NCBI RefSeq assembly: GCF_004022465.1
Contig: NZ_SAVA01000004.1
Location: forward strand, 186,001 to 250,000
Direction: 5' to 3'
DNA length: 64,000 nucleotides
From: Rhodobacter huangdaonensis
Lineage (GTDB): Bacteria; Pseudomonadota; Alphaproteobacteria; Rhodobacterales; Rhodobacteraceae
In this document: positions 16,738-24,745 of the stretch, piece by piece
How the letters are laid out: every line of letters begins with the position of its first letter
Position numbering within the stretch: position 1 is the first letter of the stretch
Notes under the pieces: generated by a model
What the model saw: the letters and a program-made list of their open reading frames with translations, nothing else
The model's database searches: none
Told to the model about the DNA's origin: nothing
Position numbers and translations under genes: made by a program

Positions 16738-17262
16738 ATGACCGGAGTTTTCCGCACCCGCCTGATCGCCGCCGTCACCGCCGCCGCGGTGGGGCTTGGC
16801 GCTCTCGCCACCACCGCCACCCCGGCCGCCGCGCTCAGCGACGACGGCAAGCAGGCGCTCGGCTGGGTCGTCGGCATCGGCGCCGCGGCCCTGCTGCTGA
16901 ACGAGATCGACAAGAACAAGAACAAGAATCACAACACCGAGCGGCGTTACGACAACCGCTACGACAATCGGTACGACAACCGTTACGACAACCGCTACGA
17001 GAACCGTTACGATGATCGCCGCGACCGCGACGATGATCGCCGCGGGGCGCGACTCACGGTGCCGGGCAGCTGCCTGATGCAGGTGCGCACCCGCGACGGC
17101 CGGCGCGATGTGGTGCGCGGCGATTGCGCGCAGCATTCGCTCGGCCGGGTCTCGCTGCCGCGCAGCTGCGCCTTCGACCTCGTCACCGACCGCGGCCGCA
17201 AGGAGCGCGTCTATGGCCGCAACTGCCTCGAGGACCGGGGCTTCCGCATCGGCCGCTACTGA
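16738..17262 (+). CDS. Secreted protein with tandem YDNR repeats
   Basis: A 174-residue protein. Residues 1-~35 are a signal peptide (TATPAAALS cleavage region), followed by a short hydrophobic stretch (LGWVVGIGAAALLLNEI) that may anchor it. A charged linker then carries KNKNKNHN and six tandem copies of Y-D/E-N/D-R, and a C-terminal domain holds four cysteines (GSCLMQV, GDCAQHS, RSCAFDL, NCLEDRGF). The function is unknown; the four cysteines suggest a disulfide-stabilised periplasmic domain. A terminator follows at 17285. Confidence 0.8.
   Translation: MTGVFRTRLIAAVTAAAVGLGALATTATPAAALSDDGKQALGWVVGIGAAALLLNEIDKNKNKNHNTERRYDNRYDNRYDNRYDNRYENRYDDRRDRDDDRRGARLTVPGSCLMQVRTRDGRRDVVRGDCAQHSLGRVSLPRSCAFDLVTDRGRKERVYGRNCLEDRGFRIGRY
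16948..17019 (+). repeat. Six tandem 12-bp repeats (YDNR codons)
   Basis: Units TACGACAACCGC, TACGACAATCGG, TACGACAACCGT, TACGACAACCGC, TACGAGAACCGT and TACGATGATCGC, in frame within the secreted protein gene. The multiple of three means unit gain or loss keeps the frame. Confidence 0.95.
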
Positions 17263-17284
17263 GCCGGACAAGACCGGCAGGAGA

Positions 17285-17307
17285 GGGCGGGGTCTCCCCG
17301 CCCTTTT
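17285..17307 (+). terminator. Rho-independent terminator after the YDNR-repeat gene
   Basis: GGGCGGGG-TCT-CCCCGCCC followed by TTTTCC, 22 nt after the stop codon. An 8-bp perfect stem. Confidence 0.85.
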
Positions 17308-17346
17308 CCGTTGCACGGCGGGGCCGGAGCGGGCAGGACGTGCGCC

Positions 17347-17982
17347 ATGACACAGGCACCCGATTATTCCTTCGAGCTGGCGGCGCAGGCGCGCGGCCTG
17401 ATCCGCATCGCCGGCACCGACGAGGTCGGGCGCGGCCCGCTGTGCGGCCCGGTCACTGCCGCCGCGGTGATTCTCGATCCGGCGCGGATCCCCGAGGGGC
17501 TGAACGATTCGAAGAAGCTGACGGCGAAGCGCCGCGCCGCGCTGGTGGAGGAGATCACCGCCACCGCCGACTGGTGTGTGGCCCATGCGAGCGTCGAGGA
17601 GATCGACAGCCTCAACATCCTGCGCGCCAGCCATCTGGCGATGTGCCGCGCCGTCGCCGGGCTGCGGACACGGCCCGATCATGTTCTTGTGGACGGGAAC
17701 CGCTTGCCACAAGATCTAGGGGGCTCGGCCGAGGCGATCGTGAAGGGGGACGGGCGCTCCGTCTCGATCGCGGCGGCCTCGATCCTGGCCAAGGAAGCGC
17801 GCGATGCGCTCATGGTGGGCTTGGCGCAACAATACCCCGGCTACGGCTGGGAGCGGAACGCGGGCTACCCGACCAGGGACCATCTGCAGGCGCTCCTAGA
17901 TCTTGGCGTGACCCCCGTTCATAGGCGTTCGTTCAGGCCAGTACACAACATCTTGTGCCAAGCGAAATCTGTAAGTGCTTGA
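17347..17982 (+). CDS. rnhB: Ribonuclease HII
   Basis: Cleaves the RNA strand of RNA-DNA hybrids and single ribonucleotides in DNA. The 211-residue protein has the N-terminal catalytic pair in GTDEVGRGPLCGPV (D25, E26), NDSKKLT, VLVDGN and SIAAASILAKEARD. ATG 17347 fits the family's N-terminus. It is next to ccrM, a pairing I know from other alphaproteobacteria. The TGA stop is contained in TGATTC, the first of three GANTC sites before ccrM. Confidence 0.95.
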   Translation: MTQAPDYSFELAAQARGLIRIAGTDEVGRGPLCGPVTAAAVILDPARIPEGLNDSKKLTAKRRAALVEEITATADWCVAHASVEEIDSLNILRASHLAMCRAVAGLRTRPDHVLVDGNRLPQDLGGSAEAIVKGDGRSVSIAAASILAKEARDALMVGLAQQYPGYGWERNAGYPTRDHLQALLDLGVTPVHRRSFRPVHNILCQAKSVSA

Positions 17983-18019
17983 TTCAAAAAAGAATTTGAC
18001 GGGGAATCGCCTTTGACTC
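17981..18019. promoter_or_regulatory. Cluster of three GANTC sites in the ccrM upstream region
   Basis: GATTC (17981-17985), GAATC (18004-18008) and GACTC (18015-18019) within 39 nt, followed by 74 nt to the ccrM start. GANTC is the target of CcrM itself. In Caulobacter, methylation of such sites in the ccrM leader lowers its transcription, so autoregulation is plausible here. Confidence 0.6.
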
Positions 18020-18093
18020 ATGTTTGACCTCACGAGATCGGCACAAGCCGACACCCATACGGGCAAGCCCGCAAAGGGCAGAATGAGGCAGAC

Positions 18094-19197
18094 ATGACGA
18101 AAACCACCGTGCGGGCGCAGCAACCGTTGCTGCCGCTCAACCAGATTCTTGCAGGCGACTGCATCGAGATGATGAACAGCTTGCCCGAGGCAAGCGTCGA
18201 CCTCATCTTCGCCGATCCGCCCTATAACCTGCAGCTGCGTGGCGAGCTGCACCGCCCCGACAATTCCAAGGTCGACGCCGTCGACGACGCCTGGGACCAG
18301 TTCGGCTCGTTCGACCATTACGACCAGTTCACCCGCGACTGGCTCGCCGCCGCGCGCCGGATCCTGAAGCCGAACGGGGCGATCTGGGTGATCGGCTCCT
18401 ATCACAACGTGTTCCGTCTCGGCGCCGAGCTGCAGAATCAGGGCTACTGGATCCTGAACGACGTGGTCTGGCGCAAGTCGAACCCGATGCCGAACTTCCG
18501 CGGCAAGCGGCTGACCAACGCGCATGAGACGCTGATCTGGGCCTCGAAGGGCGAGGGCGCGAAATACACCTTCAACTACGAGGCGCTGAAGGCGCTGAAC
18601 GAAGGCGTGCAGATGCGCTCGGACTGGGTGCTGCCGATCTGCACCGGCAACGAGCGGCTGAAGGACGATGCCGGCGACAAGGCGCATCCGACGCAAAAGC
18701 CCGAGGCGCTTTTGCACCGCATCATCCTCGGCACGACGAATCCGGGCGATGTGGTGCTCGACCCGTTCTTCGGCACCGGCACCACGGGCGCCGTGGCGAA
18801 GATGCTCGGCCGCGATTACATCGGCATCGAGCGCGAGGAGGCCTATCGCAAGGTGGCGCTGAAGCGGCTCGAGAAGGTGCGCAAGTTCGACAAGGAAGCG
18901 CTCGAGACCACCACCTCGAAACGCGCCGAGCCGCGCGTGCCCTTCGGCCAGCTGGTCGAACGCGGCATGCTGCGCCCGGGCGAGGAACTCTATTCCATCG
19001 GCAACCGCTTCAAGGCCAAGGTCCGCGCCGATGGCACGCTCGTCGGCAATGACGTGAAGGGCTCGATCCATCAGGTCGGCGCCCATCTCGAGGGCGCGCC
19101 CTCGTGCAACGGCTGGACCTACTGGCACTTCAAGCGCGAGGGGAAACTCGTGCCGATCGACCTGCTGCGCCAGCAGATCCGTGCCGAGCTGAACTGA
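18094..19197 (+). CDS. ccrM: Cell-cycle DNA adenine methyltransferase CcrM (GANTC)
   Basis: Methylates adenine in GANTC; in alphaproteobacteria it acts late in the cell cycle and sets the methylation state read by GcrA. The 367-residue beta-class N6-adenine methyltransferase has the catalytic DPPY (D41-Y44, FADPPYNLQL), the SAM motif DPFFGTGTTGAV, the KSNPMPNFRGKR region and the C-terminal CcrM-specific DNA-recognition domain (~80 residues, ending WHFKREGKLVPIDLLRQQI). The full-length C-terminus distinguishes it from restriction-type methylases. No restriction enzyme gene is adjacent. Confidence 0.96.
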   Translation: MTKTTVRAQQPLLPLNQILAGDCIEMMNSLPEASVDLIFADPPYNLQLRGELHRPDNSKVDAVDDAWDQFGSFDHYDQFTRDWLAAARRILKPNGAIWVIGSYHNVFRLGAELQNQGYWILNDVVWRKSNPMPNFRGKRLTNAHETLIWASKGEGAKYTFNYEALKALNEGVQMRSDWVLPICTGNERLKDDAGDKAHPTQKPEALLHRIILGTTNPGDVVLDPFFGTGTTGAVAKMLGRDYIGIEREEAYRKVALKRLEKVRKFDKEALETTTSKRAEPRVPFGQLVERGMLRPGEELYSIGNRFKAKVRADGTLVGNDVKGSIHQVGAHLEGAPSCNGWTYWHFKREGKLVPIDLLRQQIRAELN

Positions 19198-19251
19198 TCC
19201 CGATCACGGGTTACCGCCAGTGCCCGTGGTCCGCCCGCGGGCACGACCTTG

Positions 19252-19279
19252 CCCCGCCGTTCGCTCGGCGGGGTCTTTT
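19252..19279 (+). terminator. Rho-independent terminator after ccrM
   Basis: CCCCGCCG-TTCGCT-CGGCGGGG followed by TCTTTT. An 8-bp perfect stem, 54 nt after the stop. Confidence 0.85.
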
Positions 19280-19300
19280 GGCCAAGGGCCGCCGCGGTCT

Positions 19301-19322
19301 TTCATCTTGCCCGAAATACCTC
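19301..19322 (-). repeat. Dispersed intergenic repeat, copy 4
   Basis: Minus-strand core GAGGTATTTCGGGCAAGATG, next to GC-rich hairpin sequence (GGGGGCGCGGGGCCCCC) that leads to the marR stop codon. Between the convergent 3' ends of ccrM and marR. Confidence 0.7.
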
Positions 19323-19371
19323 GCGGGGGTCCGGGGGCGCGGGGCCCCCGGCGGTCCCGGCCAGACCCCGC

Positions 19372-19812
19372 TCAGCCGTCCTCGAGATGGGCGCGCAGCT
19401 CGCGCAGCACCGGCAGCACGGCGCGCACCTTCTCCGGCCCGATCGAGCGCACCACATCCGCGATCACCGGCATGAAGGCGGCAAGGGCCGCATCGCGCGC
19501 CTGCCGCCCGGCGGGCGAGATCGAGACGAACTTGCGCCGCGCGTCGTCCCAGTCGGGGCGGATATGCACATGCCCCGCCCATTCCAGCTTCGACAGCGTG
19601 TTGGTCATCGCACCGCGGGTGACGTGAAAGGTCGCGGCCAGCTGCGCGGGGGTGCGCTCCTCGCCGATATGGGCGAGGTGGTTCAGCACCGAGAAATGCG
19701 AGATCTCCATGCCGCGCGGCAGCGCCCGGCTCACCGTGTTGCGGGCAAGCTGGTCGACCATGAAGACCTCGGCGAACAGCGAGGCGGCCAGCGGATCCGA
19801 GCCGTCGTTCAT
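19372..19812 (-). CDS. MarR family transcriptional regulator
   Basis: A 146-residue winged-helix regulator. The recognition part is TPAQLAATFHVTRGAMTNTL and the wing is HIRPDWDDARRKFVSISPAG, with flanking dimerisation helices. Last gene of the comF-grxC-nitrilase-marR operon, overlapping the nitrilase gene by 4 nt. No effector or target can be assigned from sequence. Confidence 0.9.
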   Translation of the reverse strand: MNDGSDPLAASLFAEVFMVDQLARNTVSRALPRGMEISHFSVLNHLAHIGEERTPAQLAATFHVTRGAMTNTLSKLEWAGHVHIRPDWDDARRKFVSISPAGRQARDAALAAFMPVIADVVRSIGPEKVRAVLPVLRELRAHLEDG

Positions 19813-20651
19813 GGGCCCTCGAAGGCGCGGTCGTGGGCGAGCGAGGGCACGCGGCTGCGGGCTTCGGCGACACGCGCCATGTCGATCTCGACCAGCGTCA
19901 CCCCGGGCGCCTCGCCGCCATCGGCCAGCACCTCGCCCCAGGGGGCGACGGCCAGGCTGTGGCCCCAGGTGCGGCGCAGCCGCTGGCCGGGTTTGGCGTC
20001 ATGCACGGCATGGGCGCCGCATTGTGCGGGGGCAAGGACGAAGCAGGTGGTCTCGATCGCGCGGGCGCGGAGCAGGCTTTCCCAATGCGCCGCCCCCGTG
20101 GTGTCGTTGAACGCCGCCGGCAGCGTCAGGATCTGCGCGCCGCCCTTCGCGGTGCGGCGGAACAGCTGCGGGAAGCGCAGGTCGTAGCAGATCGCCATGC
20201 CGATCTTCGCAAACCCCGCATCGGCCACCACCGCGCGGGTGCCGGGGCGATAGCCCTCCGATTCGCGGTATTTCTCGGTTTCCGAGACATCGACGTCGAA
20301 CATGTGGATCTTGTCATAGCGCGCGATGATCGCGCCCGAGGGGCCGATCAGGAACGAGCGGTTGGCAAAGCGGCCGTCGGCGTCCTGCGTCTTCAGCCCG
20401 AGCGAGCCGATCAGCAGGGTGATGCCAAGCGCCGCGGCCTCGGCGCGCAGCGCGGCGAGCGTCGGGTCGTCTTCCTCGTGGCACAGCACCTCGCGCTGCC
20501 AGCCGCGGTCCGAGGACAGCAGGTTGGTGCATTCGGGGGTGAGCACGAAGCCGGCGCCGGCAGCCGCCGCCTCGCGGATGAAGTTCAGCGTGACCGGCAG
20601 GTTGGCGGCCGGGTCGTCGCTGACCGAGAGCTGGACAAGAGCGGCCTTCAT
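19809..20651 (-). CDS. Carbon-nitrogen hydrolase (nitrilase superfamily, Nit2-like)
   Basis: A 280-residue omega-amidase/Nit-type hydrolase with the E-K-C triad visible: E40 (LTPECTNLL), K114 (RYDKIHMFDVD) and C155 (GMAICYDLRFP). Relatives hydrolyse omega-amides of 2-oxo acids or deaminated glutathione. The close linkage to glutaredoxin grxC (4-nt overlap) would suit a repair role on deaminated glutathione, but this is inference. ATG 20651 is chosen; a longer frame upstream overlaps grxC in another frame. Confidence 0.9.
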   Translation of the reverse strand: MKAALVQLSVSDDPAANLPVTLNFIREAAAAGAGFVLTPECTNLLSSDRGWQREVLCHEEDDPTLAALRAEAAALGITLLIGSLGLKTQDADGRFANRSFLIGPSGAIIARYDKIHMFDVDVSETEKYRESEGYRPGTRAVVADAGFAKIGMAICYDLRFPQLFRRTAKGGAQILTLPAAFNDTTGAAHWESLLRARAIETTCFVLAPAQCGAHAVHDAKPGQRLRRTWGHSLAVAPWGEVLADGGEAPGVTLVEIDMARVAEARSRVPSLAHDRAFEGP

Positions 20652-20908
20652 GCGTCGGCCAGCATCGCGTCGAGCTTGCCCGCCGCATCGAGGGCATGCA
20701 GATCGTCGCAGCCGCCGACATGCGCACCGCCGATGAAGATCTGCGGCACGGTGCGCCGGCCGTTCGCGCGTGCGGTCATCGCGCTGCGCAGCGACGGGTC
20801 GGCGCCGACATCGGTTTCCTCGAAGCTCACGCCCTTCTTCATCAGCAGCGCCTTGGCGGCGATGCAATAGGGGCAGGTGCGGGTGGTGTAGATCTCGACG
20901 CGTTTCAT
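20648..20908 (-). CDS. grxC: Glutaredoxin 3
   Basis: Glutathione-dependent disulfide reductase. The 86-residue protein has the dithiol site TCPYC (C12, C15), the cis-proline segment RRTVPQIFIGG and the GGCDDLHAL helix that binds glutathione. GGAGG lies 8 nt before ATG 20908. Located between comF and the nitrilase gene, overlapping the latter by 4 nt. Confidence 0.95.
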   Translation of the reverse strand: MKRVEIYTTRTCPYCIAAKALLMKKGVSFEETDVGADPSLRSAMTARANGRRTVPQIFIGGAHVGGCDDLHALDAAGKLDAMLADA

Positions 20909-20943
20909 GGGCAATCCCTCCGGTCCGGGCAGATTAGAGGGAT

Positions 20944-21717
20944 TTAGGCGTCTTTCGCAACGCGCGCCAGTGCCGCGACCGAAACCCGCGCCGCGCCGGC
21001 CTCCAGCACCGCCTGCGCCGCGGCGGCCAGGGTGGCGCCGGTGGTCATCACGTCATCGACGATCAGCACCGGCCGGCCGGCGATCGCGGCGGCGTGCCGC
21101 GCCCGCACGGCAAGCGCGCCGTCGAGGTTGGCGAAGCGCTCCGCGGCGCTGCGGCCGTCCTGACTGGGCGTGGCGCGCCGACGCACCAGAAGGTCGGGCA
21201 GATGCGTGCCCCCCGTCGCCCGCGCCACCTCGCGCGACAGCAGCGCCGCCTGATTATAGCGCCGCCGGATCAGCCGCAGCCGGTGCAGCGGCACCGGCGC
21301 GATGATCGTGTCCTCGCTCAGCAGCGGCGCCGCGGCCCGGGCGAGCCAGGCGCCGAGCGGGCGGGCAAGGTCGAGCCGGTCGCCATGCTTCAGCGCCAGC
21401 ACCAGCCGCCGCCCGGTGCCGGCATAGCGCAGTGCCGCGCGCCCCTGCGCCCAGGGCCGCGGCGTGGCGAGGCAGTCGTCGCACTGGACCGGCCCCGTGG
21501 CCTCGCCCGGCAGCGGCGCGCCGCAGGTGTCGCAGGCGAGGCCGGTGATGAAGCCGGTCTCGGCCCAGCAGGCGCCGCACAGGCCGAAGTCGGTGGCCAC
21601 CGCCGCGCCGCAGGCGATGCAGCGCGGTGGCAGCACGACCTGCAGCAGCCGCCGTGCCGCATTGCGGATCGCCGCTGGCATCCGCGCGCGGATCGCCGTA
21701 CTCTCCGGTCCCATCAT
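20944..21717 (-). CDS. comF: ComF family protein (phosphoribosyltransferase fold)
   Basis: About 258 residues. The N-terminal zinc-finger-like region has eight cysteines (CIACG, CGACW, CDTCG, CDDC), followed by a type I phosphoribosyltransferase domain with PRPP loop VLIVDDVMTTGATL. ComF is tied to DNA uptake in transformable bacteria, possibly through PriA; it is also kept in many bacteria not known to be transformable. The start is uncertain: ATG 21717 or 21714 overlaps the divergent methyltransferase start, while ATG 21681 would give a more usual N-terminus. First gene of the operon with grxC, the nitrilase and marR. Confidence 0.88.
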   Translation of the reverse strand: MMGPESTAIRARMPAAIRNAARRLLQVVLPPRCIACGAAVATDFGLCGACWAETGFITGLACDTCGAPLPGEATGPVQCDDCLATPRPWAQGRAALRYAGTGRRLVLALKHGDRLDLARPLGAWLARAAAPLLSEDTIIAPVPLHRLRLIRRRYNQAALLSREVARATGGTHLPDLLVRRRATPSQDGRSAAERFANLDGALAVRARHAAAIAGRPVLIVDDVMTTGATLAAAAQAVLEAGAARVSVAALARVAKDA

Positions 21718-22549
21718 GACCACGCCGCTCCCCCTGACCGATCGAGACGCGCTGACGCGCCACCGCCGCCGTGCCGCCGCAGACCCCGCGCTGTTCCTGC
21801 ACGAGGATGCCGCCGCCGAGCTTCAGGAGAGGCTGCTCGAGGTTAACAGAACGTTTACAGACCCCGCCCTGGTGACGAATTTCCCCGCTCCCTGGCGCGC
21901 GGTGCTGCCCGGGGCGAAGGTCGTCGCCGATGACGAGGTGCTGAGCCTCGAACCCGGCGCGCATGATCTTGTCGTGCATGCGCTGTGCCTGCACTGGTCG
22001 AACGACATCGTCGGGCAGATGGTGCAGGCGGCGCGTGCACTGCGGCCCGACGGGCTGTTCATCGCGGTGATGTTCGGCGGCCAGACCCTGAGCGAGCTGC
22101 GTGCGGCGCTTGGCGAGGCCGAGATCGCCGTCACTGGCGGGCTCAGCCCGCGGGTGCTGCCGATGGGCGAGATCCGCGACCTCGGCGCGCTGATCCAGCG
22201 CGCGGGGCTCGCACTGCCGGTCGCCGACAGCGTGATCCGCAAGGTCACCTATCCCGACCCGCTGCGGCTTCTGACCGACCTGCGCGCCATGGGCGAGACC
22301 AACGCGCTGAGCGCGCGGCCGCGCCATTTCACCCGTCGCGCGGTGATCGCCGAGGCGCTGCGCCACTATGCCGAGACCTTCGCCGAGCCCGATGGCCGGG
22401 TGCGGGCGACCTTCGACATGGTCTGGCTGACCGGCTGGAAGCCGCATGAAAGCCAGCAAAAGCCGCTGCGCCCGGGCTCGGCCGCGCATCGGCTGGCCGA
22501 GGTGCTGGGCACTTTCGAGCTGCCGACGGGCGACAAGGCGGGGCGCTGA
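21716..22549 (+). CDS. SAM-dependent methyltransferase, BioC/NDUFAF5-like
   Basis: A 277-residue class I methyltransferase. The canonical glycine-rich motif I is degenerate, but DLVVHALCLHWSNDIVGQMV and ALRPDGLFIAVMFGG match the BioC-like group of alphaproteobacteria and mitochondrial NDUFAF5. In mitochondria NDUFAF5 hydroxylates an arginine of complex I subunit NDUFS7; a similar role in a bacterium with complex I is possible but unproven. Its ATG overlaps the complementary ATG of comF, so promoters must lie within coding DNA. Confidence 0.8.
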   Translation: MTTPLPLTDRDALTRHRRRAAADPALFLHEDAAAELQERLLEVNRTFTDPALVTNFPAPWRAVLPGAKVVADDEVLSLEPGAHDLVVHALCLHWSNDIVGQMVQAARALRPDGLFIAVMFGGQTLSELRAALGEAEIAVTGGLSPRVLPMGEIRDLGALIQRAGLALPVADSVIRKVTYPDPLRLLTDLRAMGETNALSARPRHFTRRAVIAEALRHYAETFAEPDGRVRATFDMVWLTGWKPHESQQKPLRPGSAAHRLAEVLGTFELPTGDKAGR

Positions 22550-22558
22550 GCGCCCGGC

Positions 22559-23905
22559 TCAGCCAAGCGCGGTCAGGAAGCCCTTCGACCACCAGTGCAC
22601 ATCCTTCTTCAGAAGGAGCTGCATCATCCCCTCGTGCCGGCGCTGGCGCTCGGCCAGCGGCATGGCGAGCGCGGTCATCATCGCCGTCGCCATCTGCTCG
22701 GGGTCGTGCGGGTTCACGGTGAGCGCGTCGACCAGCTGCTCGGAGGCGCCGGCGAACTGGCTCAGGATCAGCACGCCCGGGTCCTCCGGGTCCTGCGCCG
22801 CGACGAATTCCTTCGCAACGAGGTTCATCCCGTCCATCAGCGGCGTCACCAGCGCGATGTCGGCGGCGCGGTAGAGCCCGGCCAGCACCTCGCGCGGGAT
22901 CGGGCGGTTGATGAAGCGGATCGGCGTCCAGGTGATGTCGGCGAAGGTGCCGTTGATCTGGCCCGAGAGGTGCTCGGTCTCCTGGCGGATGTCGTCATAG
23001 GCCGGCACCCCCTCGCGCGTCGGCGGCGAGATCTGGATCAGCGAGACGAGGCGGTGCCAGTCCTCATGCCGTTCGAGGAATTCGCCGAAGGCGCGGAAGC
23101 GCTGCGGCACGCCCTTGGTGTAGTCGAGCCGGTCGACGCCGATCATCAGCCGCCGGTTCGGCTTGACCAGCCCCTCGGGCAGTTTCGTCACCTGCTCCTC
23201 GGCGAGGGTGCGGAACTCGGCCGCGTCGATGGCGATCGGGAAGGCGGCGATGCGCAGCTGCCGCGGCTCGAGGTGGATGAACCCGCCGGCAAGCTCGGTC
23301 GCGCCGCCGATCTGCACCATCGCATCCATGCAGTTGCGCACGTCGCGTTCGGATTGCAGGCCGACAAGCTCGTAATGCGCAAGCCATGCGCACAGCTCGG
23401 GCCCGTTCGGCAGCGCCTGCAGGGCAAGCGGCGTCGGGAAGGGGGTGTGCAGGAAGAACCCCATCCGGTTTTGCGCGCCCAGCACCCGCAGGTCATGGGC
23501 CAGCGGCAGCAGGTGGAAATCATGCACCCAGATCCGATCGTCGGGCTTGAGCACCTGAAGCAGCATCTTCGCAAGGCGCCGGTTCACCGCCTTGTAGCCC
23601 GCAAGATAGTCGCCGCGGATGTCGAGCAGGTCGGTGCGGCCGTGAAACAGCGGCCAGAGCACCGAATTCGCATAGCCGTGGTAATAGCTTGCCTGTTCCT
23701 CGGGACTGAGGTCGAAGGCCAGGCGGCGGAACGGGCCGCCCTCGATCTCGGTGAAGCGGTTCTCGGGGGTCTCGACCAGCGTGTCGGAGGTGCCGATCCA
23801 GACCCCGCCGCGCTCGGTCAGGGTGTCGGCGAGGGCAACCACCAGCCCGCCCGAGGGGGTGGGGCCAAGCGGCAGGCGATTCGACAGGCAGATCAGACGT
23901 CCCAT
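22559..23905 (-). CDS. otsA: Alpha,alpha-trehalose-6-phosphate synthase
   Basis: GT20 glycosyltransferase that makes trehalose 6-phosphate from UDP-glucose and glucose 6-phosphate. The 448-residue protein has the N-terminal SNRLPLGPTPSGGL loop, WVHDFHLLPL, VDRLDYTKGVPQR and the C-terminal PLMDGMNLVAKEFVAAQ motif. Starts one nucleotide after the otsB stop, so the two steps of trehalose synthesis are coupled. Trehalose serves in osmotic and desiccation protection. Confidence 0.96.
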   Translation of the reverse strand: MGRLICLSNRLPLGPTPSGGLVVALADTLTERGGVWIGTSDTLVETPENRFTEIEGGPFRRLAFDLSPEEQASYYHGYANSVLWPLFHGRTDLLDIRGDYLAGYKAVNRRLAKMLLQVLKPDDRIWVHDFHLLPLAHDLRVLGAQNRMGFFLHTPFPTPLALQALPNGPELCAWLAHYELVGLQSERDVRNCMDAMVQIGGATELAGGFIHLEPRQLRIAAFPIAIDAAEFRTLAEEQVTKLPEGLVKPNRRLMIGVDRLDYTKGVPQRFRAFGEFLERHEDWHRLVSLIQISPPTREGVPAYDDIRQETEHLSGQINGTFADITWTPIRFINRPIPREVLAGLYRAADIALVTPLMDGMNLVAKEFVAAQDPEDPGVLILSQFAGASEQLVDALTVNPHDPEQMATAMMTALAMPLAERQRRHEGMMQLLLKKDVHWWSKGFLTALG

Positions 23906-23906
23906 C

Positions 23907-24644
23907 TCAGCCCTCCATGCCAAGCCAGCGCAGCACCGCGCCGGGATCTGGCAGGCGATAGCGCGCCGTGCTGTCGCCGGGGCCGACCTTGACGCCGAAA
24001 CCGCCCTGCGCGCCGGCCCAGGCGAGCGCCGGCTCGTCGGTGGCATCGTCGCCCAGAAAGACCGGCGCGCGGCCGGCAAAGGCGGGCAGCGCCGCGAGTG
24101 CGGCGAGCGCCCGGTCCTTCGAGGCGCCTTCGGGTTTCAGCTCGAAGGCCATCTTCGCGGGTTGCACGGCAAATCCCGGGCTTGCCGCGGCGAGGGCGTC
24201 GGCGAAGGCTGCCACCGCGGCCCCGGCCGCTGGCCGGTCGCGGAAATGCACCGCGCCGCCGAGTGTCTTCGGCTCGTAGAGCAGGCCTTCGCGGGCGGCA
24301 AAGGCCGAAAGCGCCGCCTGCACCGCGCCGATGCCGGCGGGGGCATGGGCAAGGGGGGGCGTCATCCCCCGCGCCTCGGCGCCGTGGCTGCCGACGAGCA
24401 GGCCCTCGAAGCCGTCGAGGAAGCGGGCGAGTTCCGGCAGCGAGCGGCCCGAGACGATGGCAAGCGCGCCGTCGAACGCGTCGGAGAGCCGGCGCAGATG
24501 CGCGGCAAGGCCCGGCGGCACCACCACTGCGTCGGGGCGCGGCGCGATGCCGACAAGGGTGCCGTCGAAGTCGAGAAAAAGCGAGGCGTGCGCGGGCGCG
24601 AGCGCGGGTGGGGCGCTTTGCGAAATCATCATGCTGAAAGTCAT
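23907..24644 (-). CDS. otsB: Trehalose-6-phosphate phosphatase
   Basis: HAD-type phosphatase that removes phosphate from trehalose 6-phosphate. The 245-residue protein has nucleophile motif LFLDFDGTL (D25, D27), IVSGRS, a lysine in ASKDRAL and GDDATDEPAL. ATG 24644 follows AAGG; starts four or five codons inside are possible. First gene of otsB-otsA, divergent from hemH with ~100 nt between them. Confidence 0.94.
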   Translation of the reverse strand: MTFSMMISQSAPPALAPAHASLFLDFDGTLVGIAPRPDAVVVPPGLAAHLRRLSDAFDGALAIVSGRSLPELARFLDGFEGLLVGSHGAEARGMTPPLAHAPAGIGAVQAALSAFAAREGLLYEPKTLGGAVHFRDRPAAGAAVAAFADALAAASPGFAVQPAKMAFELKPEGASKDRALAALAALPAFAGRAPVFLGDDATDEPALAWAGAQGGFGVKVGPGDSTARYRLPDPGAVLRWLGMEG

Positions 24645-24745
24645 GCCTTCAAGGTAGGGTGTTCTGTGCTGATTGCAACGGTCGCATTGACCCGGGGGCA
24701 AAACGCGATAAGTCGGGGGTGGCTCCCGAAGCGACAGGACATGAG

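Noticed and set aside
24687..24712. TTGACC...GATAAG as a hemH promoter
   Set aside because: The spacer is only 14 nt; no better -10 at 16-18 nt.
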